19,673 nucleotides of DNA from CAYLUN01 sp964386865 (GCA_964386865.1 CAYLUN010000094.1:1-19673), one strand, 5' to 3'. Positions 1-7,643 are shown, counted from the first letter of the stretch. Numbers and translations are program-made. The notes: generated by a model from the letters alone, not told the origin.

Positions 1-185
1 CCGCCGCGCTGCGCGTGATGCAGGCCGAGGGCGTGGCGGTCAACGACCTGTGCGCCTTTGTGGGCACGCCCGAGAACCGCGCGCGGCTGGGCGGCAAAAA
101 GGCAGACGTCCACTATATCGACGCCGGCTCCAAGGCGCTTGCAGCCGAGGTCGTCAAGGCCATCGAAAACGCGCTGGCCAAATAG
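1..185 (+). CDS. SGNH/GDSL-family hydrolase, C-terminal fragment (5' end outside window)
   Basis: The frame that ends in TAG at 183-185 is open to the left edge and gives 60 residues. The fragment contains VNDLCAFV (residues 13-20) and ADVHYIDAGSKALA (34-47). This is the typical end of SGNH hydrolases: a valine-asparagine-aspartate-leucine strand, then the Asp-x-His block (D35, H37) that supplies the catalytic histidine, then a helix ending the protein. Family members are carbohydrate or lipid esterases, often secreted. The serine block and any signal peptide lie outside the window, so the substrate cannot be judged. The gene converges on the minus-strand kinase module. The 132 nt between them (186-317) hold no T-run terminator that I can see. 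Confidence 0.72.
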   Translation, partial: AALRVMQAEGVAVNDLCAFVGTPENRARLGGKKADVHYIDAGSKALAAEVVKAIENALAK

Positions 186-317
186 GGGAGCGGAGAAGCC
201 GCAGATGGACGCTGGGGGATGTCGTTCTGCCGCACCGGGACAAGGTGAAAGGAGCGACGCCAACATGCCATCCCAAGGCCTGCCGCATAAGCTCGGCAAG
301 CCAGAACGGCAACAGTC

Positions 318-527
318 CTACGGGCCTGCGGGATCTTGGCGCCCCTTCCGCCGCTCGTAGTCGGGGCGGGCGGCGAGGGCCTCGTCGACGGTGAGGTAGG
401 CCACCTTGCCGTCGCGCCAGACGGGCACGGGCAGTCCGGTCTGGCGGTAGCCCTCGATGGCTTTCCACGTGGCCTCTTCCATGGCTTGGACGACCAGCCG
501 CGTCTCTTCTGACAAAAGGGGGGTCAT
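318..527 (-). CDS. Small protein paired with a zeta-like kinase (possible antitoxin or partner)
   Basis: This is a 69-residue acidic-to-neutral protein. It has an amphipathic N-terminal helix (about residues 5-28, with VVQAMEEATWKAIEGYRQ) followed by a short beta segment with PVPVWRDGKVAYL (33-45), then a charged tail. Its ATG (527-525) overlaps the TGA of the upstream kinase gene (526-524) as ATGA, so the two are probably translationally coupled. From memory, small proteins with a helix plus a WRDGKV motif often sit beside zeta-like ATPases. That makes a partner or antitoxin role likely, but nothing in the sequence proves it. Classical epsilon antitoxins precede the toxin, and this protein has no resemblance to epsilon that I can see. 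No DNA-binding motif is evident. Confidence 0.7.
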   Translation of the reverse strand: MTPLLSEETRLVVQAMEEATWKAIEGYRQTGLPVPVWRDGKVAYLTVDEALAARPDYERRKGRQDPAGP

Positions 528-1234
528 AAGCCAACTCCCGGGTTGAGTGCTGCGAAACGTTCATCGTCGTGAATCAACACGTCGCCGTTCTTCTCATAGA
601 CCAAGACCGGGAACCACCCCGAGGTGTCGAACAGGCGGATCTTGTCCATGAGCGCGGCGTGTTCGCGCACGTGGCTGAGTGAGCGCGCATAGCGCCGGCG
701 CACGTCGCGCTCTGGGACGTTGTGCCCGCCTGTCGCCACGCGTTGGCGGATGCGGGCGACGAGCAGGTCGCAGTCGGGCGTCCACAGGTAATAGAGGTGA
801 AGCCGGTATCCGGCCGCTTTCAGTTTCCTCAGAACAGCGAGGTAGCCGCGCCCCGAGAGCGTTGTCTCGAACCCGAAGTCCTTTCGGTCGGCGGACAGCG
901 CGGCGATGCGTTCCAACACGAGTCTTCCTGCCGTGAGCGCGGCCTGCGTCGGGTCGAACGGCGAGAGGCCCAGCGCGATCAAGTCGGGGTTAACGAACGC
1001 CAGGCAGGTGGCGTACCGCGGCAGGTAATGGAGGGCGAAGGTCGATTTACCCGAGCCGTTCGCGCCTGCGACGATGTGGCAGACGGGCGTGCGGGACAAC
1101 GGTCGCTCGACGGGATTCTCGCGGACGGAAATAAGCTGTTCGACAAACGGAAGCTCCTCTGGCACGCCGATGTCCGAAAGGATCGCTTCGACCAGTTCCC
1201 GCCGCTCGTCCGCTGCTTGGTGTGTCGCACTCAT
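524..1234 (-). CDS. Zeta-toxin-like P-loop kinase (AAA-family ATPase)
   Basis: This 236-residue protein has a Walker A loop GANGSGKST (residues 57-65, K63), VNPD (81-84), FETTLSG (122-128) and the arginine-rich stretch RVATGGHNVPERDVRRRY (165-182). This is the arrangement of zeta/PezT-like kinases. Characterised zeta toxins phosphorylate UDP-N-acetylglucosamine and block cell-wall synthesis; whether this chromosomal homologue does so is inference. About 45 residues precede the P-loop and could regulate it. The ATG at 1234 is the first start after an in-frame TAA. The GAGGAG upstream lies only 1 nt from it, too close for normal use. A TGTAAT hexamer (1243-1248) ends 8 nt before the ATG and a TATACT (1249-1254) ends 14 nt before it; neither has a good -35. 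The 3' end overlaps the 69-residue partner. Confidence 0.85.
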   Translation of the reverse strand: MSATHQAADERRELVEAILSDIGVPEELPFVEQLISVRENPVERPLSRTPVCHIVAGANGSGKSTFALHYLPRYATCLAFVNPDLIALGLSPFDPTQAALTAGRLVLERIAALSADRKDFGFETTLSGRGYLAVLRKLKAAGYRLHLYYLWTPDCDLLVARIRQRVATGGHNVPERDVRRRYARSLSHVREHAALMDKIRLFDTSGWFPVLVYEKNGDVLIHDDERFAALNPGVGL

Positions 1235-1333
1235 ACTCCTCGATTACAAGTATACACCCTTCAGGTAGTGGCCGCCATGGGCAAAAAGGGGCGAGACAGG
1301 TCACGTTACCCACTCTCCCGATGTTGATGCAGC

Positions 1334-1354
1334 CGGGGCGGGATTGCGACCCCG
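1334..1354. repeat. Short inverted repeat in the lpxB-kinase intergenic region
   Basis: CGGGG (1334-1338) and CCCCG (1350-1354) are separated by 11 nt. The interior GGGATTGCGACCCC could itself fold. The repeat lies just after the lpxB TAA (1364-1362, minus strand), where a terminator would be expected, but no T-run follows on either strand. It may be a remnant of a dispersed palindromic repeat or a weak processing hairpin. The rest of 1235-1361 shows only the possible promoter of the kinase gene. Confidence 0.35.
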
Positions 1355-1361
1355 ACCTACG

Positions 1362-2510
1362 TTACCGTGCGAGGAGCTGCGCGATGGCTTCGGCGGCGCG
1401 GCCGGAGGCGTCGCCGGGGCCGAGCAGGGCGTTGGTGGCGTCGAGGTTCGCCAGCGTCGCCCGCCGGGCCTTCTCGTCTGTGAGATAGCGGAAGAGTTGG
1501 TCGGCCAGGCGCTCGGGGGTGAAGTCCTTTTGCAGCAGCTCCGGCATCACCTCGCGGCCGGCGAGGATGTTGGCGAGCCCGGCGTGCTTGATGCCTTTGA
1601 CGAAGAGCTTGACGACGACGTAGGTGAGGAAAGGCGCGTCGTAGACCAGCACGGTGGGGCAGCGCATCAGGCAGGCCTCCAGCGTGGCCGTGCCCGAGGC
1701 CACGGCCGCGGTGTGCGCCTGCAGCAGCACCTGCCGCGCCTGGCCGTCCACGAAGGCCAGCCGCCGCGGCTTGGACGGGGTCTCGCGGGCCACCCGCTCG
1801 CCGAGCGCGCGCATTTTGGCGGTGGGCGCGGGAATGATGAACGAGCAGTCGCCGCCGAGCCGCTTCTCGAGCAGGGCGGCCGCCTCGAGCAGGCGCGGCA
1901 GGATGCGCGTGATCTCGCTGGTGCGGCTTCCCGGCAGCAGGCCGATGCGGTGCTTGCCCTGCCACGGCAGCGCGGCGGGCGGCGCGGCGCGGGTCTCGGC
2001 CGCGCGGTCCACGAGCGGGTGGCCGGCGAAGACCGCCCGGAGCGGCGTATCCTTGAAACACGCGGGCTCGAAGGGGAAGAGGCACAGCATCAGGTCGAAG
2101 ATGCGCGCGATTTTCGGGATGCGCGACTGGTGCCAGGCCCAGACCTGCGGGCAGATGTAGTGAACCGTCTTGAGCCCGTTCTCGTGGGCGAACTCCGCCA
2201 AGCGCAGGTTCATGCCGGGATAGTCGACGGTCAGCACCAGATCCGGCGTCCACGCGAGGATCTCGCGCTTCATGTGCCGGATCATGCCCAGCAAGAAGGG
2301 CAGGTTCTGGATCACCGGCGTGATGCCCATGATCGCGATGCGGTCGGTGTGGTAGAGCAGCTCCGCGCCCTCGGCCCGCATGGCGTCGCCGCCGAAGCCG
2401 CGGAAGACGAGCGGGCCGGGCACGCGCTCGCGCAGCGCGCGCATCAGCGCGGCGGCGTGCATGTCGCCGCTGACTTCGCCGGCGCAGATGAGGATGCGGA
2501 GGGGGTTCAT
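1362..2510 (-). CDS. lpxB: Lipid-A-disaccharide synthase LpxB
   Basis: This 382-residue protein is a peripheral inner-membrane GT19 glycosyltransferase. It joins UDP-2,3-diacylglucosamine and 2,3-diacylglucosamine-1-phosphate to make the lipid A disaccharide and release UDP. Family motifs are present in order: GEVSGD (residues 11-16), VDYPGMN (95-101; D96 corresponds to the essential Asp of characterised LpxB), PQVWAW (121-126), FPFE (145-148), GHP (163-165), LLPGSR (191-196), SGTATLE (272-278) and GLANILAGREVMPELLQ (311-327). The length is normal for the family. Its ATG (2510-2508) overlaps the lpxI TGA (2509-2507), so it is probably coupled to lpxI, whose product is its substrate donor. No key residue appears to be missing. 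Confidence 0.96.
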   Translation of the reverse strand: MNPLRILICAGEVSGDMHAAALMRALRERVPGPLVFRGFGGDAMRAEGAELLYHTDRIAIMGITPVIQNLPFLLGMIRHMKREILAWTPDLVLTVDYPGMNLRLAEFAHENGLKTVHYICPQVWAWHQSRIPKIARIFDLMLCLFPFEPACFKDTPLRAVFAGHPLVDRAAETRAAPPAALPWQGKHRIGLLPGSRTSEITRILPRLLEAAALLEKRLGGDCSFIIPAPTAKMRALGERVARETPSKPRRLAFVDGQARQVLLQAHTAAVASGTATLEACLMRCPTVLVYDAPFLTYVVVKLFVKGIKHAGLANILAGREVMPELLQKDFTPERLADQLFRYLTDEKARRATLANLDATNALLGPGDASGRAAEAIAQLLAR

Positions 2511-3388
2511 AGCGGGGTCAAGGCTGATAGACAGGAGGGCCGCAGGGGAGCGGCGGGGAGGCCGCTGTCAAGTCCGACAAGGGCAATGTTGAGCCGGTCG
2601 GCGGCGGCGACCACCTTGGGTCGCTCGAGCATGACGAGCCGCCCGGCCTGAAAGGCGAGGGCCGAGACGCCGGCCTTCTTCAGGGTCGCGATGGTCGCCT
2701 CGCCGATGACCGGGATGTCGAAACGCATATCGTGGCCCTCCTTGGCGACCTTGACCACGACGGCGCCCTTGCCGCCGACCTTGCCGCCGCGGCGGATGGT
2801 CTGGTTGGTGCCCTCGAAGGCCTCGACGGCGAGGATCATGCCGTCCTTCACGACAAGGGTCTGGCCGATGTCGAGACCGCAGATCTCTCGGGCGACACGG
2901 TGGCCGATGTCGATGTCGCGGGTCTCGCGCTCGTCGGGGGCTCGGCGGGTGAACACGCCCGCGCCGGGGACGCAGTCGTCCATGTAGCAGGAGGCGGGCA
3001 GCACGCAGATATTGATTCTCTCCATCTCCTCGGCGGCCTTGCCGAAGATGGTGTGGGCGTTCTTGACGGGGAGCTCGCTGAGCCATTTGCGGGCGAGGTC
3101 GTCGAAACGGGTCTGAAAGAGGGCGAAAGGATGAATCTGCCCGGCCATGATGCCGTGGGTGAAGCCCTGCTTGGCCGCCCAGGTGAAAATGGAGCGCATC
3201 TCGCCGATGCCGAACCAGATGACCGTGTCGGCGAGCGCGGCGGTGGCGCGGTCAGTCATGCCGCGGATCGCGACGATCGTGATGCGCGCGACGCCGGCCT
3301 TCCGGGCGCCCGCCGCGATGTAGGCGGGATAGGTTCCGCTGCCCGCGACGATGAGCAGGTGGGCGATGGGTTCTTGTGGCGTTGCCAT
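2507..3388 (-). CDS. lpxI: UDP-2,3-diacylglucosamine pyrophosphatase LpxI
   Basis: This 293-residue LpxI-family (DUF1009) enzyme hydrolyses UDP-2,3-diacylglucosamine to lipid X and UMP. It takes the place of LpxH in lineages that lack it. The N-terminal domain has the phosphate-binding VAGSGTYP (residues 14-21). The C-terminal domain has VVKDGMILAVEAFEGTNQTI (179-198), RRGG (199-202) and MRFDIPVIGEATI (221-233), where D224 corresponds by position to the catalytic Asp of characterised LpxI. The gene lies immediately upstream of lpxB and overlaps it by 4 nt, the usual lpxI-lpxB order, so reaction product and next enzyme are made together. No Shine-Dalgarno precedes the ATG. A consensus -10 box ends 7 nt before it, which suggests leaderless translation and supports this start. 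Confidence 0.95.
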   Translation of the reverse strand: MATPQEPIAHLLIVAGSGTYPAYIAAGARKAGVARITIVAIRGMTDRATAALADTVIWFGIGEMRSIFTWAAKQGFTHGIMAGQIHPFALFQTRFDDLARKWLSELPVKNAHTIFGKAAEEMERINICVLPASCYMDDCVPGAGVFTRRAPDERETRDIDIGHRVAREICGLDIGQTLVVKDGMILAVEAFEGTNQTIRRGGKVGGKGAVVVKVAKEGHDMRFDIPVIGEATIATLKKAGVSALAFQAGRLVMLERPKVVAAADRLNIALVGLDSGLPAAPLRPSCLSALTPL

Positions 3389-3395
3389 GTGCCGG

Positions 3396-3425
3396 ATTAT
3401 ATCGGAAGACGAAACGCGGCGGCAA
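3396..3425 (-). promoter_or_regulatory. Sigma70-like promoter of lpxI-lpxB, probably leaderless
   Basis: On the minus strand, TTGCCG (3425-3420) and a perfect TATAAT (3401-3396) are separated by 18 nt. The -10 ends exactly 7 nt before the A of the lpxI ATG (3388), so transcription should begin at or within a base or two of the start codon. The promoter fills the 52-nt gap between the end of the upstream hydrolase gene (3441) and lpxI. The hexamers are seen directly; activity and leaderless status are inference. Confidence 0.6.
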
Positions 3426-3440
3426 GCGCGGAAAGGCCCG

Positions 3441-5078
3441 CTATTTCGCCGGCGTCGCCGCTGGGCGGAGGATCGCGAAGGAGCGCTCGGCCGGCGCGGC
3501 GGTCTTGAGACGCGGCTCGGCGCCCCGCCCGTACTGCCAGGCCACCACCGTGACCTTCACCGGATACTTCGCGCGCGGCGGGAGGGCCGTCAGGGTGAGC
3601 GTGTTGCCCGCCACTTCGGCGGGGCCTTCTCTCACGTAGTACGATACGGGTACGCCCGCGTCCGAGGCCGCCAGCAAGCGGACCTTCCGCGTTCCCGCCG
3701 GCTGATCCGCTATCGGCGGGAACGTGATGCGCTGCTCCGCGCCCTGCTCATTGCGAAGCGGAATCGTCAGCACAGCCTGCTGCACGGCGCGCTTGTACGT
3801 CGCGTCGCCCGGATGCGTCGCCTGCAGCCAGATCTCGTTCGAGCGCCTGGGGTTGTCCATGCCCATGCGATAGAAGCTGACCGCGAAGGTGTCTGCGGCG
3901 ATTTTCTCCACCGGGCCGCAGATGCGCTCGACCACGACCGGACCGCCGCCGGAGGCGTGGCCGATGGGGCTTCCGGACGGCAGCCCGGTCCACCGCGCGG
4001 GGCGGCCCTCCGGCACGGCGTCGAGGAACGTGCCCGTCAGCTTGAACGTCCGCCCGTCCGCTTCTGGCAGGAACTTCAGCCGCACCTGTGCGTGCAGCTT
4101 GGGGTCTTGGGGCAGTAGCTCGCCCGCCTGCCGGTAGCCGAGCAGCTGCGCCTTCTTGCCCTGATACGCGGCCTGCAGCCGCTCGGCCGCTTGTGCGTGT
4201 TCCCCGTCGAAGCACCAGAAGGACTCTCGCACGTCTCCGGCGTACTGGCCGACCGGTGCGGCCGCAGCGCGCGGCGGCTTGTCCATGCGCCAGCGGTCGG
4301 CGAGCCAGCCCTGCTTCGCCGGATCGATAGGCTTGAGCGGCCCGGGCTGCGCGGGCAGGCGGGCTTGCGCGGCGCTGCGCAGGTAGGCGGCCAGAAAAGC
4401 CGCCAGCGCGTCGTGCGTGTCGAAGTGGCCGCCGCCCGCGTCGGCGAGCATCGAGAACGGCACGCCGGGATAGTCGCGTCGGAACGGCAGCGATTTGCCG
4501 GCCCGCTCGTCGGCCCACTCGTACTCGCCGCTGACCAGCAGGACCGGCACGCCGGCGAGCTTTTCGCCCACGCCGGTGAGTGGCTGCCGTTTCATATCCG
4601 GCCACGAGCCTTTCAGCGAAACCGCCGCGAGTGTGCGCTCCGGCCAGCGGGCGGCAAAAAGATACGGGAAATCCGCCAGCGCCGAGTGGCCGATGGGGAC
4701 GATGGGGGCGAGCGCGAGTTCGTCGTAGCCGGACTCGGTCGCCAGCAGGCGGAACAGCTCCGCGAAGAGCGCTTGCTCCGTGTCGCCGAACGCGGCTTGC
4801 CCGCCAAGGGCAGGCGTGATCCAGACTTCAGCGAATCCGAGTTCCGAGAGCGCCGCGCGAAAGGCCGGGTGCTCCAGCACCGGCTCCTCCAGCATGTTGT
4901 GCTGGCCCACGATCACCGCCCGCACGCGCTCGCAGGTCGGCGGGACCCACAGGAACGCGCGCGGCGGCGCCTTCGTTTCGTCGCTGGTCGCCGACGCCAC
5001 CGGCGCCGACCACTGCCACTCGGCCGCAGCGAGCGGGAGCGAAAGGCACGCGGCTGCGGTCAGCATATATGCTCGCAT
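3441..5078 (-). CDS. Secreted alpha/beta-hydrolase with C-terminal beta-rich region
   Basis: This 545-residue protein has a signal peptide (residues 1-19, cut probably after LPLAAA). An alpha/beta-hydrolase domain (about 40-235) has the nucleophile elbow PIGHSALADFP (128-137, S132) and a late GGGHF (215-219, H218). The acid residue is not clear; candidates are near SGEYEWADE (183-191). Residues 320-545 are beta-rich, with two sandwich-like stretches that may bind carbohydrate or act as Ig-like modules. The substrate is unknown; an esterase or peptidase on side chains of plant or host glycans is inference from context. The start at 5078 is supported by GGGAGG 9-10 nt upstream. The gene begins 14 nt after the GH127-type gene and is probably cotranscribed with it. 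Confidence 0.72.
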   Translation of the reverse strand: MRAYMLTAAACLSLPLAAAEWQWSAPVASATSDETKAPPRAFLWVPPTCERVRAVIVGQHNMLEEPVLEHPAFRAALSELGFAEVWITPALGGQAAFGDTEQALFAELFRLLATESGYDELALAPIVPIGHSALADFPYLFAARWPERTLAAVSLKGSWPDMKRQPLTGVGEKLAGVPVLLVSGEYEWADERAGKSLPFRRDYPGVPFSMLADAGGGHFDTHDALAAFLAAYLRSAAQARLPAQPGPLKPIDPAKQGWLADRWRMDKPPRAAAAPVGQYAGDVRESFWCFDGEHAQAAERLQAAYQGKKAQLLGYRQAGELLPQDPKLHAQVRLKFLPEADGRTFKLTGTFLDAVPEGRPARWTGLPSGSPIGHASGGGPVVVERICGPVEKIAADTFAVSFYRMGMDNPRRSNEIWLQATHPGDATYKRAVQQAVLTIPLRNEQGAEQRITFPPIADQPAGTRKVRLLAASDAGVPVSYYVREGPAEVAGNTLTLTALPPRAKYPVKVTVVAWQYGRGAEPRLKTAAPAERSFAILRPAATPAK

Positions 5079-5092
5079 GGGAAGAGTCCTCC

Positions 5093-7447
5093 CTATTCTA
5101 CGCCGGCCCTCACGAGGCGCACGTCGAAAACGCCGCCCGCGATTTTGCCGGGATGCGCCTGGAACGTGACGGTCGCCTTCGTCTTGCCGGCCAGCGCCGC
5201 CTCCGGAAGCGCGTACTCCTCGTCGTAGAACTCGCCGGGCCGGTTATGGTCGAGCCTCACGGTGGCGGCCGGGGTGCCGTTAACCGCGACATCGAATATC
5301 CGCGGGCCGGCGTCGCTGCCCCAATAGGTGCACAGCAGCTTGGCTGGCTGGCCGGCTGGCGCCTTCAAGTCGTAGGAGAACCAGCCGCCGTTGTCCGCCA
5401 CGCGGTAGCTGCGGTTCGAGAAGGTGCCGGACTTCGTGTGCTCGCCTTGCAGGTTGTGCGCCTTCTCGGCCTTCGCGTCGCCGATGCCAGCGGCGTCCAG
5501 CGTGCGCGCCGCCAGCTCCCGCTCGCGCTGCTGGCGGAGCGCCTCGGCGGCCTGGCGCTCGTTCCACTGTGCGGGGGTGAAAATGTCCCAGTAGAGGCTG
5601 TAGCGCTGGGGGGCGAGCCTGTAGAGGGCTATGAGGGTAATGTCCTGGGGCTGCCCGACACCTCTGGTGCGGAAAGTCAGCGGCTTGCCGGGAACCGGCT
5701 CGACCCACTCCTCGACCGGGCGAGTGCCCGCCAGCAGCACGGGCATCTCCGGCTGCTTCACTTTGAAGAAGTCGCTCTGCTTGATAGCGTACGGCATGGG
5801 CGGCGCGATGCCGCTTGTGCCGAGTTCGCCGGCGAGCACGACCGGGCCGTAGCAGACCGCCGCCCGCGACGGGTTGTCCGGCATCGGCTCCAGCCGAAGA
5901 TCCATCGGCACCCTCACCTCCACGCGGTCGCCGTCCTTCCACGTGCGCGCGAGCGTGGCGAAGCTGCCGGGCTTCGCGCCGTGCGAGACGGGGCCGCCGT
6001 TGACCGTGATCGCCATGCCGCGCTGCGCCCAGCCCGGCACGCGCACGCGCAGGGCAAGCGCGGCCGGCTTCGCGCAGGTGAACGTCAGCCGCGCGGACTC
6101 CTCCTCGGGGTAGCGAGTCTCTTGGCGGAGCGTGATGCCCTTCTCGCGCCACGCCAGCTCCGAGGCGATGTAGAGGTTCACGTACAGGCCCTCGGCGTCG
6201 CGCCAATAGATGCTGTCGCCGTACTTGGCGTGATTCTCGAAGCCAGAGCCCGTGCAGCACCAGCACGAATCGTTGGGCGTGTTGTAAGGCATGAACCAGC
6301 CGCCGTAGACGGGAATGTGGTAGGCCATCTGGCCGGTGCGCGGGTCCTGCGAGGCGAGAATGTGATTGTAGAGGGCGCGCTCAGTGAAGTCGGCCTGCGC
6401 CGCCGCCGCGTCCCACGAGAACACGTGGCGGGTGAGCTTGAGCATGTTGTAGGTGTTGCAGGACTCGGCCGTGAACGGGCTGACGCGCGCGCTGAGCTTG
6501 CCGGGCGGGCCGAACCCCTCGTGGTCGCTGTTGCCGCCCATCACGTAGCTGTGGTGGCCGACCACGCGGCTCCAGAAAAACGCGGCGAGCGTGCGGTAGC
6601 GCGCCTCGCCCGTCAGCTCATACAGGCGGGCGGCGCCGATGACCTTGGGTATCTGCGTGTTGGCGTGCAGGCCGGAGAGCTTGTCCTGGCCTTCTGCTAG
6701 CGGGCTGAGCACGCTCGCATGGCACAGGCGGCGGGCCGCTTGGAGATGGGGCTCCTTGCCGGTCAGGGCGTACAGGTTCGCCAAGCTTTCGTTGATGCCG
6801 CCGTGCTCGGTATCGAGAGCCCGCTGGAGCTGCTCATCGCTGAGCTTGCCGGTGCGGCCAACGACCCAGTCGCCGAGCGCGGACGCCACGCCGAGCGCCT
6901 GGGTGCTGCCGCAGAGCGTGTGCGCGTCGAGCAGGCCCGCGAAGATCTTGTGCAGCGTGTAGTAGGGGGCCCAGACCTTCTCGCCCTTTTCGAGGCGGTC
7001 GAAGAACGACTCGGGAAACGCGCTGAGGTAGCCGCTCGGCCCCAGGGCGGCCTGGCATTGAGCGAGCTCGCGCACCAGCAGCGCGGCCCGCTCGCTGAAG
7101 CGCTCGTCGCCTGTGCTGGCAGCCATCAGCGCGCAGGCCGAGAGGTAGTGCCCCGTCAGATGCCCGCGCAGCTCGGAGGCCGGCTTCTCCCAGTTGCCGA
7201 GCGGCTCGGCCGGCGACGGCAGCCCGGCGTTGACGCGAAAATTGTGCAGGAGGCGGTCAGGGTCGAGGCTGAGCATGTACGTGCCGTCGCGCTCCATCGC
7301 GGCCTTGAACGGCCCATCCAGCAACCGCACGGCCTGCAGGGGGAAGGGCGTAACTTGTCGTGGTGCCACCTCGCTCGCGGCGGCCGATGCGTAAGCCCCA
7401 CAGGCCAGCCAAACAGCGGCGAGCATCGTTTGGAAGCGCATCTCCAT
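5093..7447 (-). CDS. Secreted GH127/GH146-type beta-L-arabinofuranosidase
   Basis: The frame is open from 7540, but ATG 7447 has AGGAG 8 nt upstream and begins a clear signal peptide (MEMRFQTMLAAVWLACGAYA...), so I start there (784 residues). Numbered from the 7540 start, the (alpha/alpha)6 catalytic domain covers about 65-460. It carries TAESCNTYN (358-366, E359 and C361) and SCWCCTGSGFEN (425-436, C428-C429). In characterised GH127 enzymes, one Glu and three Cys bind zinc and one of those Cys is the nucleophile. A beta-sandwich follows (about 470-690), then a C-terminal module (about 715-815: EKAHNLQGEHTKSG, GGWFSYDL, TYWGSD) resembling DUF6805. The likely role is removal of beta-L-arabinofuranosyl groups from plant, algal or glycoprotein glycans. 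The CWCC-GxGxEN form suggests a GH146-like subgroup; the exact family is uncertain. Confidence 0.88.
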   Translation of the reverse strand: MEMRFQTMLAAVWLACGAYASAAASEVAPRQVTPFPLQAVRLLDGPFKAAMERDGTYMLSLDPDRLLHNFRVNAGLPSPAEPLGNWEKPASELRGHLTGHYLSACALMAASTGDERFSERAALLVRELAQCQAALGPSGYLSAFPESFFDRLEKGEKVWAPYYTLHKIFAGLLDAHTLCGSTQALGVASALGDWVVGRTGKLSDEQLQRALDTEHGGINESLANLYALTGKEPHLQAARRLCHASVLSPLAEGQDKLSGLHANTQIPKVIGAARLYELTGEARYRTLAAFFWSRVVGHHSYVMGGNSDHEGFGPPGKLSARVSPFTAESCNTYNMLKLTRHVFSWDAAAAQADFTERALYNHILASQDPRTGQMAYHIPVYGGWFMPYNTPNDSCWCCTGSGFENHAKYGDSIYWRDAEGLYVNLYIASELAWREKGITLRQETRYPEEESARLTFTCAKPAALALRVRVPGWAQRGMAITVNGGPVSHGAKPGSFATLARTWKDGDRVEVRVPMDLRLEPMPDNPSRAAVCYGPVVLAGELGTSGIAPPMPYAIKQSDFFKVKQPEMPVLLAGTRPVEEWVEPVPGKPLTFRTRGVGQPQDITLIALYRLAPQRYSLYWDIFTPAQWNERQAAEALRQQRERELAARTLDAAGIGDAKAEKAHNLQGEHTKSGTFSNRSYRVADNGGWFSYDLKAPAGQPAKLLCTYWGSDAGPRIFDVAVNGTPAATVRLDHNRPGEFYDEEYALPEAALAGKTKATVTFQAHPGKIAGGVFDVRLVRAGVE

Positions 7448-7562
7448 TGCATCTTCTCCTGGTCGGAATGGCTCGCCTGAACCGGCTGAGACTCTCGCGC
7501 GAACGTCGCGACGTGTAGCAGATCCGGTTGCCATGCGCACAGCTTAGCGCTGTACGGGCCCG

Positions 7563-7643
7563 CGCGCGTCAGGTGCCTCTCGCCCCGCGAGCACCACGCG
7601 TCCGGGGCGCGACAAGCTGTCGCTCCCCGGACGCGCGTCAGGT
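7563..7643. repeat. Compact palindromic element flanked by 12-nt direct repeats
   Basis: CGCGCGTCAGGT occurs at 7563-7574 and again at 7632-7643. Between the copies lie a small hairpin (GGTGC at 7572-7576 with GCACC around 7591-7595, plus inner TCG/CGA) and a large one at 7597-7635. The large one has arms CGCGTCCGGGG (7597-7607) and CCCCGGACGCG (7625-7635), one C/T mismatch, inner arms GCGACA (7609-7614) and TGTCGC (7618-7623), and loop AGC. That makes 17 paired bases in 39 nt. No T-run follows on either strand, so it does not look like a standard terminator. A dispersed REP-like element is the best guess. Confidence 0.6.

Noticed and set aside
1331..1360. tRNA-like T-arm (GGGTCGCAATCCC on the minus strand)
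   Set aside because: No anticodon arm, D arm or acceptor pairing can be built around it, so it is neither a tRNA gene nor a convincing attachment site.
1344..2651. Plus-strand open frame of 435 codons opposite lpxB and part of lpxI
   Set aside because: The minus strand encodes unmistakable LpxB and LpxI; the plus-strand translation has no domain and no ribosome-binding site.
5069..6700. Plus-strand open frame of 543 codons opposite the GH127-type gene
   Set aside because: It is a shadow in GC-rich DNA, with no motif or start signal; it covers the catalytic cysteines of the opposite gene.
7448..7540. N-terminal extension of the GH127-type gene to ATG 7540
   Set aside because: The 31 extra residues are Arg-rich and would bury the signal peptide. 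ATG 7447 has AGGAG at good spacing and begins a normal leader peptide.
7597..7635. Large hairpin as a rho-independent terminator
   Set aside because: Neither strand has a T-run after the stem; it is listed as a palindromic element instead.
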